Origin: an uncultured Lactobacillus sp.
GTDB taxonomy: Bacteria; Bacillota; Bacilli; Lactobacillales; Lactobacillaceae
Assembly (NCBI RefSeq): GCF_947367125.1
Contig: NZ_CANBCQ010000002.1
Span: 30,697-94,696 of the forward strand
Length of the DNA: 64,000 nucleotides
Direction: 5' to 3'
The notes beneath the pieces were generated by a model that saw only the letters and a program-made list of their open reading frames with translations, ran no database searches and was not told where the DNA came from. A program made the translations under genes and the position numbers. Of the stretch, positions 38,945 to 47,120 are shown in pieces (positions within the stretch are counted from its first letter, which is position 1; every line of letters starts with the position of its first letter).

Positions 38945-39754
38945 TTAACGATTAATTATCTTAGGTTCGACAAATTTACTCATTAAGTAGCTGTCGATTG
39001 TTCCTAAAACAATTGCTCCTGTAAAGTACTCAACCGCTGAAATACCAAATGGATCATATGCTGCTTCTTTGGCAAAACGATGCAAATACATAGCAGTAAT
39101 TTGTTCGTTTAGCTGTTCAGCAATCAAGATTGCAATAATCACAATCACTGCCATCACAAATAACTTAATGACAATATTATTGTTAACTGGCAATTGATCA
39201 ACAATTACTTTCGTCAAAAAATTGGCAAAGCTGACAAAAATCATAATAACTAAAACCATTCCAGTTAAGAACAATAGAAATTCAATTAATGAACTAGCAT
39301 CTGCCCAAGTAACTTTAGCATCAACTAAGTCATGAAGCAGTGAATAATGATGACTTAAATTATCAATCATAGCAGCAACGAAGCCTAAAATGACTTGAAT
39401 TACAAAAATATAGATACATTCAACTAAACTAGAAAGCATATTAATCAGCCAGATTTTGACACTTGAAGCTGGAGCTAGCTGCCAAGTTTGACTGAGGTTG
39501 ATTTTTTCATTTTGCCAGCAAAGCAGACCAACAAAAATCACATCGGCAATCGGCGTTGTGATCATTCCTGCACTAAGCAAACGATCTAGCCAATTACTGT
39601 CCTTACTAATATTGAGATAAGCTAAATTGCTTTTATCTAACAGAGCCATTACCAGCAAAAAAAGGACTGCAAAAACTTGTAATAACAAAACTAAGTTAGC
39701 GTAGCGCCTTTTTTGCACAAACATTTGCTTAAACAAGGTCTTAAAATTTGCCAT
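38945..39754 (-). CDS. ABC-2-like permease, paralogue 2 of the GntR-ABC operon
   Basis: 269-aa membrane protein, colinear with the genes on either side (TLFKQMFVQKRR start, QNEKINLSQTWQLAP loop). About six hydrophobic segments. Closest in appearance to the downstream copy, which shares the QNEKINLSQTW block letter for letter; the upstream copy has an altered NEKINRSQTW. It stands between them with short spacers, as expected of tandem duplication. Confidence 0.7.
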   Translation of the reverse strand: MANFKTLFKQMFVQKRRYANLVLLLQVFAVLFLLVMALLDKSNLAYLNISKDSNWLDRLLSAGMITTPIADVIFVGLLCWQNEKINLSQTWQLAPASSVKIWLINMLSSLVECIYIFVIQVILGFVAAMIDNLSHHYSLLHDLVDAKVTWADASSLIEFLLFLTGMVLVIMIFVSFANFLTKVIVDQLPVNNNIVIKLFVMAVIVIIAILIAEQLNEQITAMYLHRFAKEAAYDPFGISAVEYFTGAIVLGTIDSYLMSKFVEPKIINR

Positions 39755-39763
39755 AAAAAACTC

Positions 39764-40594
39764 CTAATTCTGTTTTGCTTCTACGAATTTATTCAAAAGC
39801 AAGATATCGATCAAAGTAATCACAACATCAAAGACCAAGAATTGAAGAATCGTAGTGGCATAGTTAATATCCTGGCTGTTGACCATAAAAGGACTAAACT
39901 TTCCTAAGACTGAAAAGATAATTGTTACCGCATGGCCTAAAATCCAAATAATTGCAATAATTACAATTACTCTAATAATAAAGGTCCATACTTTACTTGA
40001 GCCACCTGGCAAAAAATCAATAATGCTGCGGCTTGCTAGGTTAAGCAAACTTACAATTGCGTACCAAGCATAGCCAATAAAAATGATTAGCAGCAAACTT
40101 CCGAGCATTGTTTGCCAGTCTCTTGCTGAAAGATGGATGCTAGCCTGACCTATTGCCTTGCGCACATCTTGATCAGACAACATCGGCAAAAGAGTAACGA
40201 TTATCGTGACCGCTTCTAAAATTCCTAACCAAATATAAGTTAAAAATGCTGTCCCAAAATTGCTAAGCAAAAACTTAGTATCAGTTACCGGAATCAAGCG
40301 CCAAGTTTGACTGCGATTAATTTTTTCATTCTTGATTGAAGAAATAATCCAATAAACAAAATCAGCGATAAATGACGTTATCAGCATCATTACTGCAAAT
40401 ACAGCGAGAAAAGCAACAATCACATTGACAGAACTAGTATCTTTTCCATTAACAAATTCTGGTGTACCATTTCCCGAAACAAAACCAATAATTGTAAAAC
40501 ATAAACTAGCAAAGGCTTGAATTAAGAAGATTAAATAGACTGACTTGCTTTTTTCTTGAAACATTCGATTAAACAATGTGTTAAAACTAGTCAT
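39764..40594 (-). CDS. ABC-2-like permease, paralogue 1 of the GntR-ABC operon
   Basis: 276-aa membrane protein with about six helices and the NEKINRSQTWRLIP loop shared by the two downstream paralogues. Its ATG overlaps the last base of the ATPase stop codon region, so it is coupled to the ATPase and is likely its primary partner. Confidence 0.72.
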   Translation of the reverse strand: MTSFNTLFNRMFQEKSKSVYLIFLIQAFASLCFTIIGFVSGNGTPEFVNGKDTSSVNVIVAFLAVFAVMMLITSFIADFVYWIISSIKNEKINRSQTWRLIPVTDTKFLLSNFGTAFLTYIWLGILEAVTIIVTLLPMLSDQDVRKAIGQASIHLSARDWQTMLGSLLLIIFIGYAWYAIVSLLNLASRSIIDFLPGGSSKVWTFIIRVIVIIAIIWILGHAVTIIFSVLGKFSPFMVNSQDINYATTILQFLVFDVVITLIDILLLNKFVEAKQN

Positions 40595-41301
40595 TATTCA
40601 TCATCCTCATCTGCATAAAAACTTTCATAGTATTCTTCGATTGACTTATGCGTTTGACGAATGTCATCTGCTGACTTGTGTTCCAAAACGGTATGATCTT
40701 TTACAATAACCACTTCATCAAGCAATGATGAAATTTCATTGACAAAGTGATCTGAAATTAAGATGGTTGCTTTTTCATCCTTCCACAAAATAATGGAATT
40801 AATAATCTTTTTTCTAGCCATAGCATCAATTCCACCAAAAGGTTCATCAAGCAAATATAAATCTGCCTTACGTGAAAAAGTTAAGGCAATGATCAATTTT
40901 TCACGCATCCCGCGAGACAATTGACTCAACTTCATCTCAGGATCTAATTTCATAAACTGGCGCAATTCATCAAATTCATTTTCATCAAAATCTTCAAAGA
41001 TCGTTGCGTAAAACTTAACTACTTCCTTAATCTTGGTTGAATCACTAAAGCCAGTTAAGCCATCGGTAAAAGATAATTTTGCCTTTCTTTCGGCTTCTTT
41101 AGTTGCTCCTTCAATGTTAATCTCACCCTTATAGTTTTTAGCTACACCCGCAATAATTCGCATCAAAGTGGTTTTACCAGCACCATTTTCACCTAATAAG
41201 GCAACAATTTTACCGGAATTTAGCTTCAAATTAACATTTTGCAAGACTAATTTTTGATTTTTCTTGTAACTTACATCTTTAACAGTTAATAAATCATTCA
41301 T
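40594..41301 (-). CDS. ABC transporter ATP-binding protein
   Basis: 235-aa ATPase with LLGENGAGKTTLM (Walker A, ~35-47), the ABC signature LSRGMREKL (unusual, in place of LSGGQ), DLYLLDEPFGGID (Walker B) and an ILISDHFV switch histidine. It resembles YtrB-type ATPases. Overlaps the regulator gene by 8 bp and is followed without a gap by three permease paralogues, so one ATPase may serve more than one membrane partner. Confidence 0.88.
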   Translation of the reverse strand: MNDLLTVKDVSYKKNQKLVLQNVNLKLNSGKIVALLGENGAGKTTLMRIIAGVAKNYKGEINIEGATKEAERKAKLSFTDGLTGFSDSTKIKEVVKFYATIFEDFDENEFDELRQFMKLDPEMKLSQLSRGMREKLIIALTFSRKADLYLLDEPFGGIDAMARKKIINSIILWKDEKATILISDHFVNEISSLLDEVVIVKDHTVLEHKSADDIRQTHKSIEEYYESFYADEDDE

Positions 41302-41668
41302 GCTGATCCCCTTCGTCTTTCAAATAATTCTCTAACGTTGAAACTAATTCAACTTTTTTAATCCCAAATCTTTCCATATTTTGGACAAATTGCTCCAATT
41401 CATTATTAATCAATGATTGCTTAGTTTCAGCTAATAACTGAGTATCTTCAGTAACAAAATTCCCTTCGCCACGCTTAGTATAGAGAATTCCTTGACTGTT
41501 CATTTGTTGCAACGCTCTTTGGACCGTATTAACATTAACGGTTAATTCCAAGGCAAGTTTTCGCACAGAAGGAATTTTCTCACCAGCGGTTAGCTTTCCT
41601 AAAGCAATTTGGCGATACAAGTATTGTTCAATCTGAAGATAAATGGGAATATTATCTTTAAATTCCAT
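41294..41668 (-). CDS. GntR-family regulator, YtrA subfamily
   Basis: 124-aa repressor: N-terminal GntR winged helix (IYLQIEQYLYRQIALGKLTAGEK... pattern with IPSVRKLA and the recognition helix VNVNTVQRALQQ), and a short C-terminal dimerisation region of the YtrA type, without a ligand domain. First gene of the ABC operon; ribosome site TAGGAG. It most likely binds the perfect inverted repeat just upstream of its own start and represses the whole operon until the cell envelope is stressed. Confidence 0.88.
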   Translation of the reverse strand: MEFKDNIPIYLQIEQYLYRQIALGKLTAGEKIPSVRKLALELTVNVNTVQRALQQMNSQGILYTKRGEGNFVTEDTQLLAETKQSLINNELEQFVQNMERFGIKKVELVSTLENYLKDEGDQHE

Positions 41669-41689
41669 TTACTTAACTCCTAGTTTATA

Positions 41690-41715
41690 TACTGTATTAT
41701 TTATCTATTACAGTA
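41690..41715. promoter_or_regulatory. Operator of the GntR/YtrA regulator
   Basis: Perfect inverted repeat TACTGTA-N12-TACAGTA lying 22 bases before the regulator start and overlapping the region where its -10 would lie (TATATA at 41685-41690). Position and symmetry fit autoregulation by the YtrA-type repressor. Confidence 0.6.
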
Positions 41716-41974
41716 ATTATATTACTCACTTCTTATCCTTTTTGCAAGAATAATTTTTCTTTTGTTTCACAATTTTATTTAGCTTAAAATTATGCAAAAC
41801 AAACAGTCTACAATCCCTATCATAATAAGGAATGTAGACCATTTTTCTTATTTTATTAGTATTAGTGTATAACTTTTAGTTTATTAAGCATACTAATAAA
41901 AGTCCTAATTTAACGGCATTTATTTAATATGCTGAAAAATCATTTTTAGTTACTTTTAGAGCAAAAATGTTTCA
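41716..41974. other. Intergenic region between pepT and the GntR operon
   Basis: AT-rich, no supported gene. It holds one hairpin (41806-41839: GTCTACA-x-TCC / GGA-x-TGTAGAC with a T-rich flank on each side) that may be the pepT terminator, although it lies ~135 bases after the stop. Confidence 0.4.
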
Positions 41975-43216
41975 CTACTTTGCTCTTTCAGCGTTTAATT
42001 CAGCCATCTTGATCATTACATCGACAGTTTTCCACATTGATTCCAGCACAGTATATTCGTAGCGGCCATGCATGTTCTCTTCTCCAGCAAAGATGTTTGG
42101 ACATGGAAGACCCATATAAGTCAATTGTGAACCATCTGTACCACCACGTACAGGATCTTCGTTTATTTCGAGGCCCTCTGCCTTATAGGCATCCCGAGCT
42201 AAGTCAACAATATCCATGTGCTTCTTTAATTCATCAGCCATGTTGTAGTATTGATCCCACATCCTCAGCTTGACTCGTTCAGTACCAAATTCCGTATTCA
42301 TCTTGTCGACAATTGACTTGACTAAATTCTTCCGCTCTTCCAAGCCATCACGTTCAAAGTCACGAATAATGTAGTCCAAATGAGCATTATCAACCGTACC
42401 AGCAAAATTCATCAAGTGGAAGAAGCCTTCACGGCCATCGGTATGTTCTGGACGGTCATGCTCTGGCAATTGATTATGAAAGTCAATGCCTACTTGAACT
42501 GCATTAATCATTTGCCCCTTAGCTACAGCTGGGTGAACATTAACCCCTTGAATATCAAGACTAAATTGTGCAGCGGAGAAAGTTCCCCAATCAAGTTTAC
42601 CAGGAGCTTCACCATCAACCGTATAAGCAAAGTCAGCCCCAAAGTCTTCAACATCAAAGTGCCCTGCCCCTGTACCAATTTCTTCATCAGGCGTGAAAGC
42701 TAAGCGAATTTTACCATGCTTAACTTCGGGATGGTTCATCAAGTATTCCGCAAAGGTCATTAATTCGGATACACCACACTTGTCATCCCCGCCAAGCAAT
42801 GTATCGCCTGAAGCAGTAATGATTGTCTGACCCTTATAATTCTTTAAATGTGGGAAAACTTCAGGATCAAGATAAAATTCAGAATCACCTAACTGAATCT
42901 TGCTTTCACCATCATAGTTTTCATGAATTTGTGGCTTAACGTTCTCTGAATTAAAATCTGCAGTATCACTATGAGCCAAAAAGCCCATTACTGGCACATC
43001 ATAATCAACGTTAGATGGAATTTCAGCGATGACGCTACCGGCCTTTTGATTGTAATGAATGTCACTTAAACCTAGTTCTTCCAGGTCTTTCATAATGACA
43101 TTTTTTTGGAAATTTTCTTCTCTTTCAGTAGAAGGAAAACGATCTGAGTGTTCATCAGAACGTGAATTTACTTTGACATATTTTAAAAATCTAGGTAATA
43201 AATTAGGGTATTCCAT
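41975..43216 (-). CDS. pepT: Peptidase T (aminotripeptidase)
   Basis: Zinc-dependent cytosolic aminopeptidase that removes the N-terminal residue of tripeptides. M20B family: LAHSDTAD (metal-binding His-x-Asp, ~82-89), GGDDKCG (second metal Asp), TPDEEIGTG with catalytic Glu (~175), VDGEAPG, and the C-terminal PVRGGTDGSQLTYMGLPCPN. 413 aa, full length. Ribosome site AAAAGGAG. Important for peptide use in a casein-growing lactobacillus. Confidence 0.95.
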   Translation of the reverse strand: MEYPNLLPRFLKYVKVNSRSDEHSDRFPSTEREENFQKNVIMKDLEELGLSDIHYNQKAGSVIAEIPSNVDYDVPVMGFLAHSDTADFNSENVKPQIHENYDGESKIQLGDSEFYLDPEVFPHLKNYKGQTIITASGDTLLGGDDKCGVSELMTFAEYLMNHPEVKHGKIRLAFTPDEEIGTGAGHFDVEDFGADFAYTVDGEAPGKLDWGTFSAAQFSLDIQGVNVHPAVAKGQMINAVQVGIDFHNQLPEHDRPEHTDGREGFFHLMNFAGTVDNAHLDYIIRDFERDGLEERKNLVKSIVDKMNTEFGTERVKLRMWDQYYNMADELKKHMDIVDLARDAYKAEGLEINEDPVRGGTDGSQLTYMGLPCPNIFAGEENMHGRYEYTVLESMWKTVDVMIKMAELNAERAK

Positions 43217-43231
43217 AGTTTCTCCTTTTAA

Positions 43232-44029
43232 TTAAAACAAATCTTGAAATGGATTAGTTGATACTTCAGAAAGTTCAACGCCCACATGCCAATTATTTTC
43301 TTCATCCCATTTTTTAAGGCGGTCATAAACCTTGTACTTGAATAGCTTTTCAGTATAATGCCCTGGATCAACAACCGTTAATCCTGAGGAAACCATATCA
43401 TGGCCCACATGATAATAAACATCCCCCGTGATAAAAGCATCTAAATGGTCAGCTAAGGCTCTAGTCCAATGCTTGCCGCCATCTCCGCAAATAAAGCCCA
43501 CGCTGGTAATTGGCTTGTCATTATCTGCAGTAATCAAACGCGCCATTTTAATGCCCATCTTCTCTTTTACATAATAAGCAAAATCATAGGCAGACATCGT
43601 CTTCGGCAATTTACCTTTGCGGCCCATGGCAATACCGTCATCATCTAAGCAAAACGGCTCAACATCTTTTAAGCCTAATTCTTCAGCTTGCCAATCAGCA
43701 GAGCCATCTTGAGCCTTGTCAGAATTAGTATGGATTGAATAAATCGTAATCCCATTTTTAATAATATTGCCGTACATGGCATTTTGCGCGTTACTAAAGT
43801 CCAAGTTACGGGCTGGTCTAAACATCACCGGGTGATGACTAACGATAAAGTTAACGCCTTTTTCAACTGCTTCTTCAACTACTTGCGGACGTACATCCAA
43901 AGTCGTCATCACTTTAGTTACATCTGCTTCCATTGAACCAATTTGCATCCCTACCGGATCCCCTTTTGAAGCAATATCTTCTGGAAAATCTTGTCGCAAA
44001 CGCGCCACAATCTCTTTTACTTTTGTCAT
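43232..44029 (-). CDS. Nif3-like dinuclear metal-centre protein (YqfO family)
   Basis: NIF3/DUF34 family protein of 265 aa, toroid-forming, with metal-binding SHHPVMF (~64-70) and IHTNSDKA (~100) and the C-terminal HYTEKLFKY block. Biochemical function is unsettled; a GTP cyclohydrolase I type 2 label is often given but not shown for this form. The ATG overlaps the trmK stop in ATGA fashion. The pair trmK-yqfO next to rpoD is conserved in Firmicutes. Confidence 0.88.
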   Translation of the reverse strand: MTKVKEIVARLRQDFPEDIASKGDPVGMQIGSMEADVTKVMTTLDVRPQVVEEAVEKGVNFIVSHHPVMFRPARNLDFSNAQNAMYGNIIKNGITIYSIHTNSDKAQDGSADWQAEELGLKDVEPFCLDDDGIAMGRKGKLPKTMSAYDFAYYVKEKMGIKMARLITADNDKPITSVGFICGDGGKHWTRALADHLDAFITGDVYYHVGHDMVSSGLTVVDPGHYTEKLFKYKVYDRLKKWDEENNWHVGVELSEVSTNPFQDLF

Positions 44030-44709
44030 TTTTTCAGTTCCTCTTCAATTAATTCAATATTATGCTCAACTTCATTAATCCGATCTTCATCCTTTTTTCT
44101 AGCCTTATTTAAATTAAGCAATAATTTTTGATAATAAGCTAGTTGGCCTTGCCATTTTTGATAAAAAACTGGATTTTTTTCTTGAACAACAAATGGACCA
44201 AAAAAGATTTCTTTTTCAGTTAATTCATGCTTGGCTGGTGTTAATTTGGCCTTAATTAACTCATAAGTATGACCAGCTTCCGCAATCAGTCTTTCAGCAA
44301 CGATTTCATAATTATGCATCATTAGCCAATTACGTACTCCAGCTTCGCCAATATTAGGTTCTAGCACTAAAGTGTAAAAATGATAATCTTTATTCCAAGC
44401 AGTATTCAAAATGTCAGTCATTAATTTGCCGCCCATGCCAGCAATCACCACTGTATCAATCTCATCAGCATGGGTAACCGTCTCTAGGCCATTACCTAAG
44501 CGCGTTTCAATTTGCCCAGTTAAACCGGCTTCTGCTATATCTGTTTTAGCATTTTCTAATGGTCCTTCAGCCACATCGCTAGCAATTGCATAATCAATTC
44601 GGCCGTTTTTTACTAATTCAATTGGCAAATAAGCATGATCAGTTCCGATATCAGCTACCCGACTACCAGGATCGACTAATTTTGCCAAAGTATTCAATCT
44701 TAAGTTCAT
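44026..44709 (-). CDS. trmK: tRNA (adenine-22-N1) methyltransferase TrmK
   Basis: SAM-dependent methylase that makes m1A22 in tRNA. Rossmann fold with VADIGTDHAYLPIELV (motif I, ~19-34), AIASDVAEGPLENA, VVIAGMGGKLM and LEPNIGEAGVRNWL. The C-terminal ~45 residues are a lysine/glutamate-rich coiled coil. 227 aa. Downstream of rpoD in the same conserved neighbourhood, though here separated by the nudix and M23-like genes on the opposite strand. Confidence 0.9.
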   Translation of the reverse strand: MNLRLNTLAKLVDPGSRVADIGTDHAYLPIELVKNGRIDYAIASDVAEGPLENAKTDIAEAGLTGQIETRLGNGLETVTHADEIDTVVIAGMGGKLMTDILNTAWNKDYHFYTLVLEPNIGEAGVRNWLMMHNYEIVAERLIAEAGHTYELIKAKLTPAKHELTEKEIFFGPFVVQEKNPVFYQKWQGQLAYYQKLLLNLNKARKKDEDRINEVEHNIELIEEELKK

Positions 44710-44818
44710 AAATTCTGTTATTCATCTCCGTCAAAGGTCTGATTAATCAAATTTTAGCATATTTCATGCTCTCATTTGGCTACTATTTGATATAATGTCT
44801 CAGAAAGCGGGTTTTTAC

Positions 44819-45259
44819 ATGAGTAGAACAGAAAATGTCACATTAACTAATATGTGTATGATTAAAAATAAAGATCAAATTTTAGTTCTTGATCGCAATG
44901 ATCCAGTCTGGCCAGGACTTACCTTTCCTGGCGGACATGTTGAAGCACATGAATCTTTTCATGATTCTGTCGTTAGAGAAGTAAAAGAAGAAACAGGATT
45001 AACCATTAGCCACCCCCAGCTAGTTGGGGTTAAGCAATTTTACGACCATAATGATGAGCGCTATCTGGTCTTTTTCTATGTCGCTACACAATATTCTGGG
45101 ACAGTCAAAGAATCTGATGAAGGAACTTTAACCTGGATGACAGCTGCAGAATTGCAAAAACATAAACTGGCTTATAATTTTGATCATGATTTGCCAGTAT
45201 TTTTTGAACAAGCAATTAGTGAACACATGCTTGACGGGAAGCGAGATGAACTATTTTAA
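44819..45259 (+). CDS. Nudix hydrolase, MutT-like
   Basis: Hydrolase of nucleoside diphosphates linked to another moiety, probably an 8-oxo-dGTP-type enzyme by similarity. The Nudix box is intact: G-G-H-V-E-A-H-E-x7-REVKEETGL (~40-62). The start at 44819 is used because an earlier in-frame ATG at 44795 lies inside the predicted -10 box TATAAT (44791-44796). 147 aa. The stop codon overlaps the next gene's ATG region (TAATG), so the M23-like gene is translated with it. Confidence 0.85.
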   Translation: MSRTENVTLTNMCMIKNKDQILVLDRNDPVWPGLTFPGGHVEAHESFHDSVVREVKEETGLTISHPQLVGVKQFYDHNDERYLVFFYVATQYSGTVKESDEGTLTWMTAAELQKHKLAYNFDHDLPVFFEQAISEHMLDGKRDELF

Positions 45260-45933
45260 TGAAAAAAACTGAAAGTAAATTTGCACTTTTAGTTGCTTTA
45301 ATTACGATTTTAGCTTTTGCCTCTATTCCCTTGTGGCATATCAACATGAATAGTTCGCGGCCACATACCCATGTCGTTAAAAAAAAGAAACAAACTAAAA
45401 AGAAAATAGTTCAAAAAGTTACCTGGGGCTATCCTTTTAAAAAGCTTTACGAAAAGAAGATAAGCTTTAAATCAGGGCAAAAATTTGGCGAAACTGATGT
45501 CATTCGTCGTGTCTATCCGACAAAGAGCTATTTTCATGATGGTTACGATTTTGGTTTCAGTGAAGTTGGTCACTCACCTGTCTATGCAGTGCATGCCGGA
45601 ACCGTTCATAAAGTAAAATATGCTCCTGGACTTGGACTTTATATTTGGGTAATTTCTGATGATGGCTACGTTGAAATCTATCAAGAAGGATTCCTTAGCA
45701 TCACCGATATTTATGTCAAAAAAGGACAAAAGGTTAAATTAGGACAAAAAATTGGTAAGCTGACTGGTTCTCATATTCATTTAGGAGTCACCAAGACAGA
45801 TAAGGATTACATTGATAAGAAACACGATAATACCCCATGTAAGTATTATTGGAAAGACAACGGCACTTGGTTAAATCCAATGAAAATTATTGAAGATAAC
45901 CTTAAAGCAGCCGGCAAAGACCCAGTTCAATAA
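45259..45933 (+). CDS. Secreted M23-family peptidase-like protein (paralogue 1)
   Basis: Membrane-anchored or secreted protein: N-terminal hydrophobic segment (~8-27), a very lysine-rich stretch (~41-55), then an M23 (lysostaphin-type) beta fold. The zinc ligands of the family are present: FHDGYDFGF (His-x3-Asp, ~92) and HIHLGV (His-x-His, ~172), with V-x-A-x-x-x-G-T-V in between. M23 enzymes cut peptidoglycan peptide bonds; function here is predicted only. A paralogue lies at 60108-60731. Co-transcribed with the nudix gene. Confidence 0.8.
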   Translation: MKKTESKFALLVALITILAFASIPLWHINMNSSRPHTHVVKKKKQTKKKIVQKVTWGYPFKKLYEKKISFKSGQKFGETDVIRRVYPTKSYFHDGYDFGFSEVGHSPVYAVHAGTVHKVKYAPGLGLYIWVISDDGYVEIYQEGFLSITDIYVKKGQKVKLGQKIGKLTGSHIHLGVTKTDKDYIDKKHDNTPCKYYWKDNGTWLNPMKIIEDNLKAAGKDPVQ

Positions 45934-45943
45934 ATCGATATGC

Positions 45944-45979
45944 AAAAAAAGAGCTAAGCAACAAAATGCTTAGCTCTTT
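45944..45979. terminator. Bidirectional terminator
   Basis: Stem AAAAGAGCTAAGCA / TGCTTAGCTCTTTT, loop of six; T tract on both strands, serving the M23-like gene and rpoD. Confidence 0.9.
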
Positions 45980-45992
45980 TAATGTTGATAAG

Positions 45993-47105
45993 TTAATCCA
46001 TGAAGTCACGTAATTGGTTTGAACGACTTGGATGACGTAATTTACGCAAAGCCTTAGCTTCGATCTGACGAATACGTTCACGAGTAACGCCAAATACCTT
46101 CCCTACTTCTTCCAAAGTACGGGTACGACCATCATCAAGTCCAAAACGCAACCGCAAAACATTTTCTTCACGATCAGTCAAAGTCTCAAGCACTTGCTCA
46201 AGTTGTTCCTTCAACATTTCATAAGAAGCATGTTGTTCTGGACTAGTTGCATCCTTATCTTCAATAAAGTCACCTAAGTGAGAATCATCTTCTTCACCGA
46301 TAGGTGTTTCCAATGAAACTGGTTCTTGAGCAATTTTTAGAATATCACGAACCTTATTGGTTGGCATATTCATTTCTGCACCAATTTCTTCTGGTGTAGG
46401 TTCACGTCCTAAGTCTTGCAATAATTGACGTTGGATTCTGATCAATTTGTTGATAGTTTCAACCATGTGAACTGGAATTCTAATGGTACGAGCTTGATCG
46501 GCAATCGCACGGGTAATTGCTTGTCTGATCCACCAAGTAGCATAAGTAGAAAACTTAAAGCCTAAACGATAGTCAAACTTGTCAACAGCTTTCATTAACC
46601 CCATGTTACCTTCTTGAATCAAATCAAGAAATGACATGCCACGGCCAACATAACGCTTAGCAATAGAAACTACCAAACGAAGGTTGGCTTCAGCCAATTC
46701 TTGCTTTGCCTCTTCGTCCCCAGATTCAATTCTTTTGGCAAGAGCAATTTCTTGATCAGCGGTAAGAAGTGGTACACGACCAATTTCCTTCAAGTACATC
46801 CGCACTGGATCATTCATGCGAACGCTTGATGGAGCCGACATATCCTTTAATTCAGCCTTTTCAACGTCTTTTTGCTTCTTTAAGGCTAATTTTGAAGGGC
46901 TACCATTTTCATCGACAATACTAATACCATTGTCTTCGAATTCTTGTACCAGTTGATCAACTGCTTTGCCTTGTAAGTTATAAGGCTTAATCAGACGAGC
47001 AGTGAAATCTTCTTCAGTGATCGACTTATCTTTCTTTACGTCTTTTACGACTTGTTTAACCATCTTATCCAAAGATAGTTTCTTTGTAGTTTCTTTTTCT
47101 GCCAC
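45993..47105 (-). CDS. rpoD: Primary sigma factor RpoD (SigA)
   Basis: Housekeeping sigma-70. Region 1.1-like N-terminus (~1-75), region 1.2 [13 protein letters not shown], region 2 [19 protein letters not shown] and [13 protein letters not shown] for core binding and -10 contact, region 3, and region 4 with [20 protein letters not shown] (-35 recognition). 370 aa, no deletion. Downstream of dnaG in the macromolecular-synthesis operon. Confidence 0.97.
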   Translation of the reverse strand: MAEKETTKKLSLDKMVKQVVKDVKKDKSITEEDFTARLIKPYNLQGKAVDQLVQEFEDNGISIVDENGSPSKLALKKQKDVEKAELKDMSAPSSVRMNDPVRMYLKEIGRVPLLTADQEIALAKRIESGDEEAKQELAEANLRLVVSIAKRYVGRGMSFLDLIQEGNMGLMKAVDKFDYRLGFKFSTYATWWIRQAITRAIADQARTIRIPVHMVETINKLIRIQRQLLQDLGREPTPEEIGAEMNMPTNKVRDILKIAQEPVSLETPIGEEDDSHLGDFIEDKDATSPEQHASYEMLKEQLEQVLETLTDREENVLRLRFGLDDGRTRTLEEVGKVFGVTRERIRQIEAKALRKLRHPSRSNQLRDFMD

Positions 47106-47120
47106 TAAAAAGCCTCCTTA

